Below, in pieces: positions 9,712 through 21,463 of a DNA stretch of 64,000 bases. This DNA is from Neodontobutis hainanensis. Lineage: Eukaryota; Chordata; Actinopteri; Gobiiformes; Odontobutidae. The notes under the pieces were generated by a model that did not search any database, had not been told where the DNA came from, and saw only the letters and a program-made list of their open reading frames with translations. The position numbers and the translations under genes are program-made. Each line of letters begins with the position of its first letter. The stretch's first letter is position 1. Location of the stretch: the NCBI GenBank assembly GCA_024349245.1, contig JALDNG010000004.1:2732001-2796000 (forward strand), written 5' to 3'.

Positions 9712-12700
9712 CAACCAATACCTGCCGCACAATAGAGAGGTTTTATTTCCCTGCCAGTGCAAATATAAGGTGTGAGTGACAGTCTGCTGCTGCTGCACTG
9801 TGTCTTTTAAAATAGCCCCATAGATGTTGATTAAAGCTCTATTCTTAGACATATGCTGTTGCCTTTAAAAACCGACCTAGTAGCTTTGTCTATCTATAGA
9901 CACACCTCAAATTTGCGTTTAAAATGAAAAGTACAAGCACATTTAGAATGCATACACGCTTTGGATTTGTACACAGCCTCACATCTTCAAAGACAGAGCA
10001 GTGTGCACCTTTTATTTGCATTTGTCTTATCTAATTATTTGGTAACCTATATCTTTGAGGTTTTGAGACTGAAGAGCACAGGCGGCCACTAAACACACAC
10101 TAAATATAGGCCCAAAGTAAAATCAAACGCAAAGTTGTGCAACTAACACGGGATTCGCTGCAAGAGACCAGGCTGCTAGACTGAACATTGTCCTTTTATC
10201 TCTGATGTGGAAAACTACTAAATCCATTCTCGGTGTGGAAATTTACAGAAAGTATTTTATACAGGGAGGAAAGAAGGATGCTGGGATACTGTGTGTGCGC
10301 AGGTGGTCACACCACAGCATTCTCACAACAAAGAATGTAACGTGAGATTTGTAGAATCACTCAGTACATGGTTCTTTGTAGGTTCCCTTTTACAATTAAC
10401 GGGGACTTGGTATGTGCCATGCTTATATCGGCACAACCAAGGCACTGGTTATCCTGCTAAAACAGGACAACACTTTATATATGCAACATGATTTATCTAT
10501 GGTTTGGTTGTTTATGCCTAAAAAAAGACCATGTTTAACTTTTAACATAGAGGTCAATATGCTTTGTCTGTAAAAATGCCCTTTGTCACTTGATATGGTA
10601 TGATCCATTAAATGCACCACAACACACTAACAACATGCTCTTAAGCCACATTTGGGTTAGGGCCAAAGAACTCTAGGTTAGTTCACACTCACTTAGTACG
10701 TGCAGACTTAGCACACGATTGTGTCACTTTGTCTAACTGTGACTGTAGCGCTCATACTCAGAAAAAAAGCAGAAAGAGTGAAAAAGATGTGATAACATAA
10801 TGTAGGGTACCTTTGGCCTTATATTAATTTGTTTACGTCCGATTCCTGTTCGTCAAACAGTTGTCTAATTGATCAGAATTAAAAGTTTTAAAAAAAATAG
10901 TTTATCTATCCACAACTGCTCCCTACAACCCTTTTTAAAAAACAAAACCTTTAATATGTATGTAACTAAAAAGACATTCTGTACATCTATCAAATAAAAG
11001 TTACCTCTTCTGGGGCTCAGGTGGTGGTCATGTGCTACACATGTGCAGCAGCCTTGGTTCAAAGTTCCAGCTAAAGACTTTTTTTACATTCTCAGTCATC
11101 CAGGTCAAACTCCAGCAGAAGGTAAAGAAGGCGGCTCATTTCATCCAGCTTCTTTTTAACCTTCAATTGGACTGCCTTTTTTCTACCCTGATTACTGACT
11201 TATAACACATTTACTTGTCTTATTTTTAACCAGGCATTGCTTTAACGCAAGCACAGGATGGTCTGGTGCTGGTTTTCTCATCTGAACAACTTTTTATATC
11301 TTCGTTTATCTACATCAATGACGCATAAAAGTTGATAAAGTCCAGAATAAACTGTGCCCTAAATAAACCCATGGCCCACATTTGGCTTTTCCTTTCTTAT
11401 CTTTATGACAAAATAAATTAATTAGTGGTATAACTTCAGGCTTGAACCGGTGCCACATGAAAACCAGTCGCTCTCATGCCTCGTTCACACTACAAGGAAA
11501 ACTGGTTTTAAATCTGATTTTATTTTTTCTATATTGTGTTTTCAAAAGAACAGTTGCAAAGATGACACTGATTTGAAAATAATATACAAATAGTTAAGTG
11601 GAGATATTTAAGTAAGATTTTTTTTTGTATATAATTTCCTGCAAACTTAAGTGATGTTTAAACAATAAATAAAGCATATTTGAAGTAACATTTTTAAATA
11701 TTTTAGTTAATTTGGTAAATTGGTTGGAATTATTTTTATTGCATTGTTTCAAAATGCAAATTCAGGCTCTTTATGGACTTGAATTTGCATATAAGCGTCT
11801 GCATATACTGGTCTAAACTGAGAGAGAAGTCACATGCTTACAGCAACATTAGCATGTTCACACATACATCACATCAACATGCAGAAATATCTAATCCTAG
11901 TTATCCTTGGCCGATGTGAACGTTGCCATAGTTCACCTTTACCCCTTTTTCATCAAGAGAAGCAGGGCCTTCCAAGAAGTCTGGGCTGATAAGAGCCAAT
12001 AAGACACAGATAAGACGCATATTCACAATAAACACACGCAAGGTTTGAACTGAAACAATGCAGCTGTATTTAGTCGACCCTTTATTTTGTGTTTATTTAC
12101 TGTGGCTTACATAGAGATTTTTAATTACACATAGCTATAGTTTATGACTGTAATTTATGCAAATAAGCTCTAGTTTATTTGCACTACTTTATGTACTGTT
12201 ACTGCTAATTGGTGAATGCTTTTGATTAAAAGTTAAACCATACATTTCAATCAAACAAATCCTAAACACAAGCACTGAACTAATCATTGTAAATAGCCTG
12301 CTGTATGAACACATGGTTAGAGTATTTGTCGTTTGCCACATTAGCCTCATGCAGAATGTTTTCAGATACACGTCAGTGTTTCCCCAAGGTTTACAGCTTT
12401 TTGGGGTTCTTCCATAACTACATCTGGATCACAATAATGTGTTTATTACAATTAAAGACAACCCTCTTGTATTGGATTATTGATTTCTGTCCATAAACAA
12501 TTATTTCATTTCCTTTGAAATAAAATACAATGTCTAATGATAACATGCATTAAAAAAGGTAAACGAGGTGCTTATTTAAGACATGATTTGAACGTGCAGC
12601 TGGGCGTTAGGAGGAGTTGACCTCTGTCAAATATTTCTACATTTATCACCTTTTTAAATAAGATACAACAGAGAGTGCCTTAATGTTTCTGTCTTTCATA

Positions 12701-13320
12701 CTTACTTTCATACATCTCTTTTTATGACCCTTTAGAGGGTCCTTCTGAACTATATTACTGTAAAACACATAAGGGATTGTGTAAAGTACCAGGTGGAAAT
12801 ATATCTGTATATGTAAATGATGAATGCATCATTTTGTTTCTCTGGGACATTCACGAGTTGACCTTCACATAGGTTACTGTTTATCGTTATTGTAAAATCA
12901 TCTTGTCTGTTCCACTTCTCATCGGCACCGTAACAAAGATGAGCGGACACCAAACAAAGAAAATGATGAATAGGTAAATCAATTTCAGTTTGAAAAGGAC
13001 CTTGTTATCTTAATAATAGCTTCCTCGTTCATTTACAACATATTATATTTTGTTATTGGGCTAAAATTTTCATTAAGAGGATAAAATAATAATGTTTTCT
13101 GTAACTATTTAATTCACACACTCATTAACATGTCATCTTATTTCATAAAAATACATTTGCTTAGAGCTACACAAGTAATACATGTGCTTATCTTAGACTT
13201 TGCTTTACTTAGTGTTTCACTTTTCTCTATTCAATCCATATAAAAAATTTAAAAATGACCAGTTAATGCTATTTTGGTTGTTTGTATCATGGTTTTGTGT
13301 TCTCTTGACACTTCTTAGCA
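9712..13320. other. Intergenic region upstream of gadl1 copy B
   Basis: A/T-rich DNA without a convincing gene. A tRNA-like SINE head fragment (11009-11068) is listed separately. Small frames of 60-85 codons show no recognisable protein and no splice-linked continuation. Confidence 0.6.
11009..11068 (+). mobile_element. SINE-like tRNA-derived head fragment
   Basis: GGGGCTCAGGTGGTGGTCATG (box A-like) is followed about 40 bases later by GGTTCAAAGTTCC (box B-like). There is no intact acceptor stem or CCA end, so it is not scored as a tRNA gene. Probably a degraded SINE. Confidence 0.35.
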
Positions 13321-13325
13321 TTGTG

Positions 13326-13979
13326 TCTCCTGCAGACTTTAGCTCATGTACCACTAACTTAGGGTGACTTTACGACGGGACAGTCCCGTTTTTCAACCCC
13401 TGTGCTCCCAGGTTATATCCTCAAAAACACTAAAAAGTCCCAGTTTTCCCCACTTCCTTTCCCGATTGTCCCGTTTTACCATTAATGCCAATCATAAAGC
13501 TGAAGCAGTGCACTTTGCTTGTGACTCATTTGTCAGTAGATTGTGCGTCAATCACAGAGTTGCCATGGTTATGGTAATATTAACCAATTGGAAAAGATTG
13601 ATAGTGTTCCACATGTCTGTAACTCAATTCTGATTGGTCCATTTCTTAAGCATAAGGCTATTGCTAAGTGTCTCTTAAGCTTAAGGAAAAATAAAATAGT
13701 TATGTTGAATTGTAACTGTTTTTACAACTTTCTTTTAGAAAAGCACATGTTCGTTAAAATTAAATTTTACTCAATGCAATAAGTTCATGTTTTGTTAGTG
13801 TTTATAGTGTTTAATGTTGGTATATAGATTTTGTGCAGCATTTTTCTCTAAGGATTATCCGTTAAAGTGCTGTCCTTTGATTTGCGTTTATAAAATTAAA
13901 GTGTCCCAGTTTTGAGGTTTGAAAATCTGGTCACCTTACACCTCTGCTCCTGTAGCTTTTTAGCTCATGTACCACTAAC
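13326..13979. mobile_element. MITE-like insertion flanked by 21-bp direct repeats
   Basis: Inner segment about 13360-13938 starts AGGGTGACTTTACGACGGGA and ends ATCTGGTCACCTTA; the ends share GGTGAC as a short inverted repeat, and GTCCCGTTTT/GTCCCAGTTTT words recur inside. It is bracketed by TTTAGCTCATGTACCACTAAC at 13338-13358 and 13959-13979, with weaker similarity extending further left in both (CTCCTG(C/T)AG). The flanking repeats are longer than a normal transposon target duplication. Confidence 0.6.
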
Positions 13980-15257
13980 CACTCCATTTTTCTGCTCCTG
14001 GACTTAATAAAAACAGCATTTTCTTCTCCCATTAAATACCCATGGACTACCACAAACATACAAATCAACTTTTAATAAAATTGTGAACCATTGTACTTAT
14101 ATAAATATGACAAGTCATCCTAACGGTTACTTAAATTGTGTTATGCACAGTTATAAATCACCATAGCAACCACATCAACAGCAATAAATAAACTATATCC
14201 ACGCCTGATTGTATATTTCACATGCACTAGTGTTCCTTAGTGCAGGTTCCTGGTCGACTCTTTAAAGCTATACAAACTAAAAAATAAAATAAAAAAAAAT
14301 AAAACAAAGACACTCACAAATCTAGATATAAAAAAGAAAACTTTCACTTAAGGAGCATTGTCTTATAAATCAAATAATAGTAACTGTTATTAACTAAGGA
14401 TTTAATTACCATTAGAATAATAACTTCGGCCTCGCTCCCGGATTATCTGTAAATTTGGCTTCATTCCAAAGTTGTTGAATCTAGAGATTGCAAAGAATAA
14501 ACAATTGTCTGTAAGTGTCAGCAGTTCACAGATTCTGAGACGTTAGAATATTCCCCAATGATCTATAAGAATAAGGAGAGTGACTAAATAAAAAAGAAGA
14601 AGCAAAATCTCCATTATGTGATGTTTGGGACATGTTGTAGTCACTCTTCTTCATCCTCTTGATATCATTAATCCCTCTGTAGCAGCCTGTGTTTGGATTT
14701 GAATGCATTAAAACCAAAAGCTTAATGTAACAAAGTAAATGTCTGTTTCAGGACTATCTGAGAGTGTCCTTGCTGTGTGTGCACTGACTGAGGGGTCATC
14801 CATTAGTGGCCCCAAACAGAGCATCGTCAGGGATGATCTGAGAGGTCTGTGTGTGCTTCTGCCTGGTTTTCTCTCTCTCGGCAGTTTGCCTACAACAATG
14901 TGCATCTGAGACAAAGGGAATATTTTCATACAGGACCAATTTAAGGTAAGATTTAAATTAAATTTAAATTATATTTAAATCTGAGTCATAACTAGGGTGT
15001 TAATGATTCATCATAATTAAACAACATGCTGTAAAGTATATGCGCAGTGGTTCACCTACCGCCAAAGAGAAAGTGCATGTCGTGATCCGAGGAGACTATA
15101 GAACCTGCCCCTGTACCTTTAGAGGACCTGGGGTTTAAACTTGACACTTGTGAGGTCTTTTGTGAGGAATCACAGTTACATTTGCTTGATTTTAAATGTT
15201 GAACACACTCTTTCGTCCACTCAGCAGGTGAAAACATTGTAATTCCCTCTCACCATC
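13980..15257. other. Intergenic / upstream region of the Kv6-like gene
   Basis: No gene recognised. Contains an A-rich stretch (about 14278-14335) and an A/T run near 14950-14985. The last ~60 bases before 15258 probably hold the 5' UTR of the channel gene, but no TATA box or initiator was identified. Confidence 0.5.
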
Positions 15258-17474
15258 ATGGCCATCGTTGGAATTGGCTTTGATGACCAGTCGCTGAGCA
15301 CCGACGACAGCTACAGCCATGTTTTCCTGGACCCGCAGACTCCCACAGTCAAAGGCCAGTACTTCCAAAGAGGCTTGCTTCTTCGTGGTCCTGAGGCCTC
15401 ACGGCAGTTCCTTGATCCGTCTGAGAAGGCTCTAATCAACGTAGGAGGCATCCAATATGCTTTTCCCTGGAGCACTTTGGAGGAGTTTCCCAAAAGTCGC
15501 CTGTGTCGACTGCGATCATGCTCCACACTGAAAGAAATAGCAGAGTATTGTGACGACTATGACCAACTGACACATGAATACTTCTTTGATCGAGACCCTA
15601 TAGCCTTTAGAGCCATCTTTACCTTTCTGGCTAAAGGTAGACTTCATCTAATCGAGGAAGTTTGCAGCGTAGCCTTGCACAGTGAGCTGGTTTATTGGGG
15701 CATTGATACACAGTATATGGAGCCGTGCTGTGAGCACCGTATGATGTACCGCGTTGAGCAAGTGGCCGAGCACCAGAGAAAAGAGGACGAGTGGTGTCAG
15801 AGAAGGAGGGAAATGTTGGCAGTGGTGACCGGGGGCAGCTTCTTCCACAAACTGGGAGAGGCAGTGGAGAACCCTCACTCTGGTCCGGCCGGGAAAGTGT
15901 TTGCCTTCCTGTCGGTGTTGATGGTGGTGGTCACAATAGTCGGTCTCTGCATCAGTACAATGCCAGATCACCGGCAGGAACAAGCTGCGGTGGGTATGAA
16001 CAAAGAAACAATGAAGCATCACACCAGGCTTTTGCAGCATTGAAGAGAAAAGTTTGGCAACCAACTCTATAGTGCTTAAAAGTACTTTCAGAGGTTAAAT
16101 AATCACTGATTTTGGGTGGATCCCCTGATGAGCGGAGGTGGGTAGCAACAACTTACATTTACAGCATTCACAATAGTTACTGTTACACAAGTTTAGATAA
16201 ATAGCAGAGTGGCAAGGTGAGTGGCACTGGAGCCTCACAGCAACACAGTCCCAAGTTCAGATCCTAGACAGTGTGGGTTTTTTCCACTGAGCTCAAGTAG
16301 AAGTGTTGAATAGAGCAAAAGTCTTTTTACTAAATATACATTTGATGGCTTCCCACTTCCACTCATAATAAAAAAAACCTTGTGAATGGTTTAGGCAAAA
16401 ATTAAGCCACACTGTCAATGTATGAAATTTAACTTTCCCGTCCAAACTTTAACAAATTTGTGAATTAATTCTACCTCCTGTCCAATTATCAAATCACATT
16501 AAATGAAACATAACTTGAATATTTAGCCTTCAGATGTCAATTGGCATTCGGAGTCCTTAAGTAAATCGACAAAAACTTTTTTTTTTTTTTTGCAGGGTGA
16601 ATGCTCCCAGTTGTGCCGTGACTTATTCCTTGTGGAGTCCTTTTGCGTGGCCTGGTTCTCCTTGGAGTATGTCGTGCGTCTGCTTCACGCAAAGAGCAAG
16701 CTCGAGTTTCTTCAAAGCCCTATGAACATTATTGACGCTGCCGCCATTTTGCCTTATTACATTTTACTGTTTCTGGAGGTAAAAGATGAAACTGTGGAGG
16801 ATATTGTAGCTGACGCTGGAAGGAGCACTCTGGATAAACTCGGTCTAGTCCTGCGGGTCACGAGGGCTCTGCGGATCTTGTATGTGATGAGGTTGGCTCG
16901 TCACTCTTTGGGGCTACAGACTTTAGGGTTGACCATTCAGAGGAGTATGACAGACTTTGGACTGCTATTGTTGTTCATGTGTGTTGCTATCACTCTCTTC
17001 TCCCCATTGGTCCATCTTGCAGAGAGCGAGCTAGCCCCAGACGCTGCCAGGATTTCCCAACTCAGCTTCAGCAGCATCCCTATTTCATACTGGTGGGCTA
17101 TAATCGCAGTGACCACAGTGGGATACGGCGACATGGTGCCACACAGCATCCCGGGACAACTCATAGCATTCATCAGCATCTTAGCAGGGATCCTCATCTT
17201 GTCTTTCCCCACTACGTCCATCTTCCACACTTTCTACAGAGTGTATTTGGAGCTGAAGGAGGAGAACAAGAGGCTGTGGAAAGAGGAGAAAGTGGCAGAG
17301 GCAGAAGAGAGTATGAGAGAAAGAGAAACGTGGCCAGATAACTGCCCTGACACAGACATTTTACCAGGACTGGAGTATTTTATTTCTGATCAAGACAACA
17401 CAGATTTAGCTCAGAGCACAAGTCAGCAACCGCTTCTTTCCTCAGTTAGTCAAGACCTCATCAGCTACAGATAA
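15258..17474 (+). CDS. kcng4: Electrically silent voltage-gated K+ channel subunit, Kv6 family (KCNG4-like)
   Basis: Exon 1 is 15258-15989 and exon 2 is 16596-17474; the intron is GTGGGT...TGCAG, phase 0, giving 536 residues. It is a plasma-membrane modulatory alpha subunit, expected to be silent alone and to form heterotetramers with Kv2 (KCNB). T1 domain: INVGGIQYAFPWSTLEEFP (about 60-78) and CDDYDQLTHEYFFDRDP. S1 has GLCISTMPD, with the single intron directly after S1 as in KCNG genes. S2 CVAWFSLE, S3 NIIDAAAILPYY, S4 about 328-348 with Arg at every third position (RVTRALRILYVMRLARHSLG), pore TTVGYGD (417-423). S6 reads SFPTTSIFHTF, lacking the PxP hinge of conducting Kv channels, as expected for silent subunits. 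VAITLFSPLV and GECS...CVAWFSLE favour KCNG4 over KCNG1/2. The pre-pore loop is longer than in the human proteins as I recall them. ATG 15258 has a good context (A at -3, G at +4). Confidence 0.9.
16205..16300 (+). mobile_element. Degraded SINE-like fragment in the Kv6 intron
   Basis: GTGGCACTGGAGCCTCACAG followed by GTTCAGATCCTAG resembles the common fish repeat whose consensus has GCCTCACAGCAAGAAGG and GGTTCGAATCC. Decayed and without function. Confidence 0.4.
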
Positions 17475-18110
17475 GTAATCATAGTCAGGAACATACTTAC
17501 AGCTCTCTGCAATGCTCTGGGGGGACCTCTGGTGGACACTGGATGTTAAGCAGTCAACTTGTGAATTATACTGAAATACTTTCACTTACTGTTGTGTAAT
17601 ATTTAGTATTAACTAGCCTATAATAGTGATTCTTTATGAATAGTTTGAGGTAGAAATAAGAGTTGTCTTTTTATTTGTTAAATGCAGCATTGCTGTTTTG
17701 AATGTATTCTTTATATTATGTTTAATAATCTAAATAAATATTTAAATTAGTTCCAAGGACTACAAATAATTCATATATTTTCTCATTTATTTGGTTTAAT
17801 TTGGTTATTTTGAATGAGACCTAATTTTCTCACAGACACATGACAAGATGGAAGACATGATGGACGTGTGACCTTTATGAAATATTAATGGCTGTTGTTG
17901 TTTATTGCATGAACCTATAGAGTCAAAGCCAAGGTTTAATGTCCTGCTTTGTCTTTTTACCTGCTATGTTCAATAAAAAATCCAATTATTTAATTTCCAT
18001 CGTAAAAGCGAGTAAACTCTTTTGAAAGATCATGACGTTAAATTTAATCTAAAAATCTACTAAATACACTTTCTCACTAATATATTAACTTTAAACTTTA
18101 CTTTAATAAA
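17475..18110. other. 3' UTR of the Kv6-like gene and short gap to the next gene
   Basis: A/T-rich. Candidate polyadenylation signals lie at 17733-17738 and 17972-17977. Only about 130 bases separate the second from the first open stretch of the next gene, so an upstream exon of that gene may also lie here. None could be identified. Confidence 0.55.
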
Positions 18111-18115
18111 CCTTA

Positions 18116-19490
18116 AAAGTGTTCATTTCGGACTCCGTTGCTAGGTGCGGTTGTGTCAATGCCACTGGTAGAGACGCTCCTCTGCTCATCCACGGCTACA
18201 CTGTGGAGGAGTATCAGCAGAGCTACCACCCTGTAATGGATGACATGCTGAAGTACGTTTGAGTCTCAGGGCCTCAGGGACTTACAGAGCTTCTTATTCA
18301 ACATCCACTGATGTTTCATGAGTTTATTCATTCAAATGTTTGACAGGTGCCATTAATAAAATATCTCTACAATATTTGCTCACAGTACTTTCACTCTTCA
18401 CAGATACCCAAGTGGTCGCACTCGTCCCTACAGTCTTGAGCTGGGACGGAAGATCAAGCAGCGTTTGTGGGAGAAGCTGAACCGCCCGGTCTTTATTGAA
18501 ACAGAGACCACCGAAGGACTAGTTACAATCACAGAGTCCAGCAGCAAAAGGCGCTATCTACCTATGATTAACGTGGATATCTCTGGTGAACCTGATCCTC
18601 CTAAGATCACAAGAGAGCTGCGGGACGTCCCTGAACACCTCCGAGAGCTGGTAAGGAGGCTCAACCTCCTCCTTTTTCATGCCCCATACATCTGTCACTG
18701 TTAGAGCTGCTCTAAGTTGCTCAGAGTTACTCACCAGGAACACCCTCTCGTTCTGCACAGGTCCAGACCAAGTCCAGTAAAAAGAGGACCAGAGATCTTC
18801 ACAGTTCATCTGAAGAACTGAGAAAGAAGGTAAGGAGGCTTACGGAAACTGTAGCAAACCATTTTCATTGAAAGTAGCCCCAGAGCTGAAGAATCAGAAA
18901 TGTAAAAGGTTTAATGAAGCAGTTAACTCTTGTCCTTTGCCCTGAACAGGTCCGGCGCACTAGCTCTAATTGTTCAGACCCTGCTCCTCACAAGTCTCTG
19001 GTCACTGAGAGGCAAAACACGTTTAAAGTTACAATAACATCAAAACTTGTGGCTCAGAGTGGTTCTAAAAACAGTACAGAGTATTGTACAGATGCACACA
19101 TGACTGTAAAATAAGCATGTGAGCATTAGGTGTCTTTTCTTATATTTGTCAAATAAAAGTCCAAATGCAGGTCTTTTAACCAAGTGCTGTTTCTCACTTC
19201 TCATCCCGCACAGGTCCAGACGCCTGAGTGTTCAGAGCCCTCCGTCTCTGTGGAGCCGGCCTCTCGAGGTTCTTTGGTGATGAAGTTCAGTCTGAAGAAG
19301 GGGACCAGACGGCCTGAGTATGTGGTCGAACTCCTCACATCTGTTTAAGGACCTGAAAAACCCACAGATAAGTCTACAGCCACTAAACATGCTCCCCCCT
19401 CTGCTTTACCCCCTTGTCCCGTACAGGCCCAGACGTCCAAGACTTCAGAACACACTCCTCACTCCCTCCAAAGCCTGGGGTTGCCTCTGA
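18116..19490 (+). CDS. Unrecognised gene, 5'-proximal exons (charged, probably nuclear protein)
   Basis: Family not recognised. Supported exons: an internal exon ending 18252 (acceptor probably GCTAG before 18145), 18404-18650, 18761-18829 and 19214-19317, then 19427-19490 (TGA). The core reads HGYTVEEYQQSYHPVMDDML, then KYPSGRTRPYSLELGRKIKQ, RLWEKLNRPVFIETE and INVDISGEPDPPKI, joined in frame over a 151-bp intron. It is followed by VQTKSSKKRTRDLHSSSEEL. A further open exon, 18950-19114 (VRRTSSNCSDPAPHKSLV...), starts at AACAG and runs to a stop, so it may be an alternative 3' end. Several exons begin right after CACAG/AACAG with GTCCAGAC or GTCCGGCG and share the donor flank GTAAGGAGGCT, so they look like duplicates of one another. 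Basic clusters (KKRTR, KKGTRRPE) suggest a nuclear protein; this is inference. The initiating ATG was not found. Confidence 0.6.
18950..19114 (+). CDS. Alternative terminal exon candidate of the unrecognised gene
   Basis: After the acceptor CCTGAACAG, the phase-0 reading VRRTSSNCSDPAPHKSLVTE continues to a TAA at 19112-19114. RTSS is shared with a module near 22480. No donor fits well before the stop, so it is either a cassette I cannot bound or an alternative last exon. Confidence 0.4.
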   Translation, partial: VRRTSSNCSDPAPHKSLVTERQNTFKVTITSKLVAQSGSKNSTEYCTDAHMTVK

Positions 19491-19543
19491 CCTCTTCTGA
19501 GCACGCTCACCAACCTCTGGCAAAGAGACCCAAGAGAAACTAA
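19427..19543 (+). CDS. Alternative reading of the exon after GTACAG (ends KRPKRN)
   Basis: In phase 0 this exon gives AQTSKTSEHTPHSLQSL and ends LAKRPKRN at TAA 19541-19543. In the phase set by 19214-19317 it ends earlier (19490). The phase-0 reading would fit if 18761-18829 were spliced straight to it. The ending resembles a nuclear-localisation stretch. The two frames cannot be separated without transcripts. Confidence 0.35.
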   Translation, partial: AQTSKTSEHTPHSLQSLGLPLTSSEHAHQPLAKRPKRN

Positions 19544-19814
19544 GCACTCAGTCTCCTTTAAAAGAGTGATGAGTTTCAACATTTTATATTAGTGTATTTT
19601 AACTTTACATTTTATTGACTTTTTCAGGTTTTATTAAACAGAATTTCAATCAAACAGCATCAAAAACACAACATTGGTCTCCTTTCAGCAGCTTTTAACA
19701 CCGAGCTCCTCTTCACCAACAGCAGCATCTGCTGTATTTAACCTCAACACTATCCTCCAACATTTCACTGCCTCCAAAACAGACAAAGTACCATCAGGTC
19801 TGCCCTGCACCGAC

Positions 19815-20460
19815 CATCAACATCTACAGGGGCAAGTCTCGAACATCAGACAAGGACAACCTTCAAACCTAAAAATGTGGCTCCAACATCAGCCAAAAAC
19901 TCTCAAACCTCAAATCTGCCTCCATCCAAACCTCTCCAGCTCCACAAACAGACACTAATAACATCCACAGTGTCTTCTCTCTTCACTTGATGCAGCGTCT
20001 GCCCCAGCCTCCCATCAACACCTTCAGGGGTGAGCTGTCATTTTAAACACATCTCAGTCTCCACCTGCCTTTTATCAAAACAACATGGCTTCAACATCAA
20101 ACCCCAAGCCTCAAAATGTCCATCCAACATCAGTCTGCTCTGTTTCTGCCTCTCATGAACATCTTCAGGTGGCGAGCCGCTCATCTTCTCCAACGACAAT
20201 GACACCAAACATTGTCTTTGGTGGAGATGACTGGACCTTGAATATGTTGCTGCCACAGCCTCAGCCTTGACCTAAAGTATGTCTCAAACATCAACTAAAA
20301 CCTCTTCAACGTAAATGTGTCTCCATCCAAACCTGTCCAGCTCCACAAACAGACACTAATAAAATCCACTGTGTCTGCCAAAGTAAAAAGATGCAGCTCC
20401 AGCCCCAGCCTCTCATCAACAGCTTCAGGGGTGAGCTGTCATTCCAACCAAGCCTCTTCA
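19815..20460 (+). repeat. 401-bp tandem duplication with donor-like modules
   Basis: TCCATCCAAACCT...CAGCTCCACAAACAGACACT occurs at 19921 and 20322, and TGAGCTGTCAT at 20031 and 20432: offset 401 in both cases. A shorter motif CATCAACA(T/C)CTTCAGG-G(T)GAGC recurs four times (about 19815, 20013, 20153, 20414) and looks like a splice donor at the end of a small exon. Whether these are exons is unknown. Confidence 0.75.
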
Positions 20461-20977
20461 CCTGTCATTTCTAAAATAAATATGGCTTCAACATAGCTTT
20501 TCGATTACAGTCTGCCTCCAACACAACATCCCTCTAGGGCCAACCTGGGACCAACCCAACCACCTCCTTCCACCAGTTTCAGCCCGACATTAGAAAACCC
20601 TCAGGCAGGTAGGATTTATCCATGACAAGTTTAACTACTGTACAGTGTAAAGTTGCATGTCTTTAAACAGGTTTCATTTCTCTTACACTATTTTCCAACA
20701 AGCATCTAAACCAACCATCTGACCTTTCCACCCTTACAGACCAGACAATGTTTACATTAAAGGGTAATCCATTTACTTTATTCATCTGAATATGATTTAA
20801 GGACGAGGACAAAGACAAGGACAAGGAGGACACAGGACTAAGGTTTGGATTCAACATAAAACTTTGATCTTAGTTCAAGAGTTTGTTTTGTTAAACCTTT
20901 TCTCTGAATGTTTTTAAACAAAGCCTGAAGATCCTAAGACCAGAGTCTAACCTGGTCCAGGTCCCGCCCCACAACAG

Positions 20978-21463
20978 GCAGGACTCAGGGTCAGGTTCCC
21001 GGAAAAGGGACAGAGAAGAGAAAGAGGAGGAAGAGGAGAAGAAGAGGGACAGGTTTGTGTTCAATATTCTTTAAATTTATCAAACCTTTAGCTTTAGGTT
21101 TAACTTATGACTAAACCAGGTCTACAATTGGGTCTAAATCAAACCCAAATCTAAAAACTAAACAAGACTAAACCTGGTCTACATTTAGAGCTAAACCCAG
21201 CATTAAACCAGTTCAAACCCACGTCTAAACCTAGTCTAAACCTGTTCTAAACCTAAACTAAACCAAGACTCACTACAACAGCTTTAGTTTCAACTTAAGT
21301 CTAAACAAGGACTAATCTAGGACTAAACCTGGACTTTGAGGCAGCAACATTAAGATTAACTGTTTTTGTTTGTTTTTCTGTCTCTAGTTCTTTGATGGTG
21401 ATGAAGAGGAGAAGGTCCACCCCAAAACCAGACCAGGATGAGACCAGGACCAGCCCCAGATAA
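20978..21463 (+). CDS. Downstream charged exon pair (unrecognised gene or its duplicate)
   Basis: Exon 20978-21052 reads RQDSGSGSRKRDREEKEEEE with a KKRD tail and is followed by donor GTTTGTG. The next exon starts at 21388 after TCTCTAG and reads SSLMVMKRRRSTPKPDQDET to TAA 21461-21463. Joining them gives an in-frame Ser codon at the junction. SSLMVMK resembles GSLVMKFSLKK in exon 19214-19317, so it is probably a diverged copy of the same module. Its place in the transcript is inferred. Confidence 0.4.
21061..21340. repeat. Degenerate TAAACC-rich tract in an intron
   Basis: GGTCTAAATC, GACTAAACCTGGTCTAC and related words repeat irregularly. Same style as 8810-9215 and 21841-21900. Confidence 0.55.

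Noticed and set aside
9595..9852. Antisense 85-codon frame rich in Cys and Val
   Set aside because: Produced by the (CA)n microsatellite.
11009..11068. Possible tRNA gene
   Set aside because: Boxes A and B are approximate and no cloverleaf with acceptor stem can be drawn. Treated as a SINE fragment.
15648..16064. 138-codon antisense frame
   Set aside because: It is the shadow of the Kv6-like exon 1 on the opposite strand; the sense strand carries the conserved domains and splice sites.
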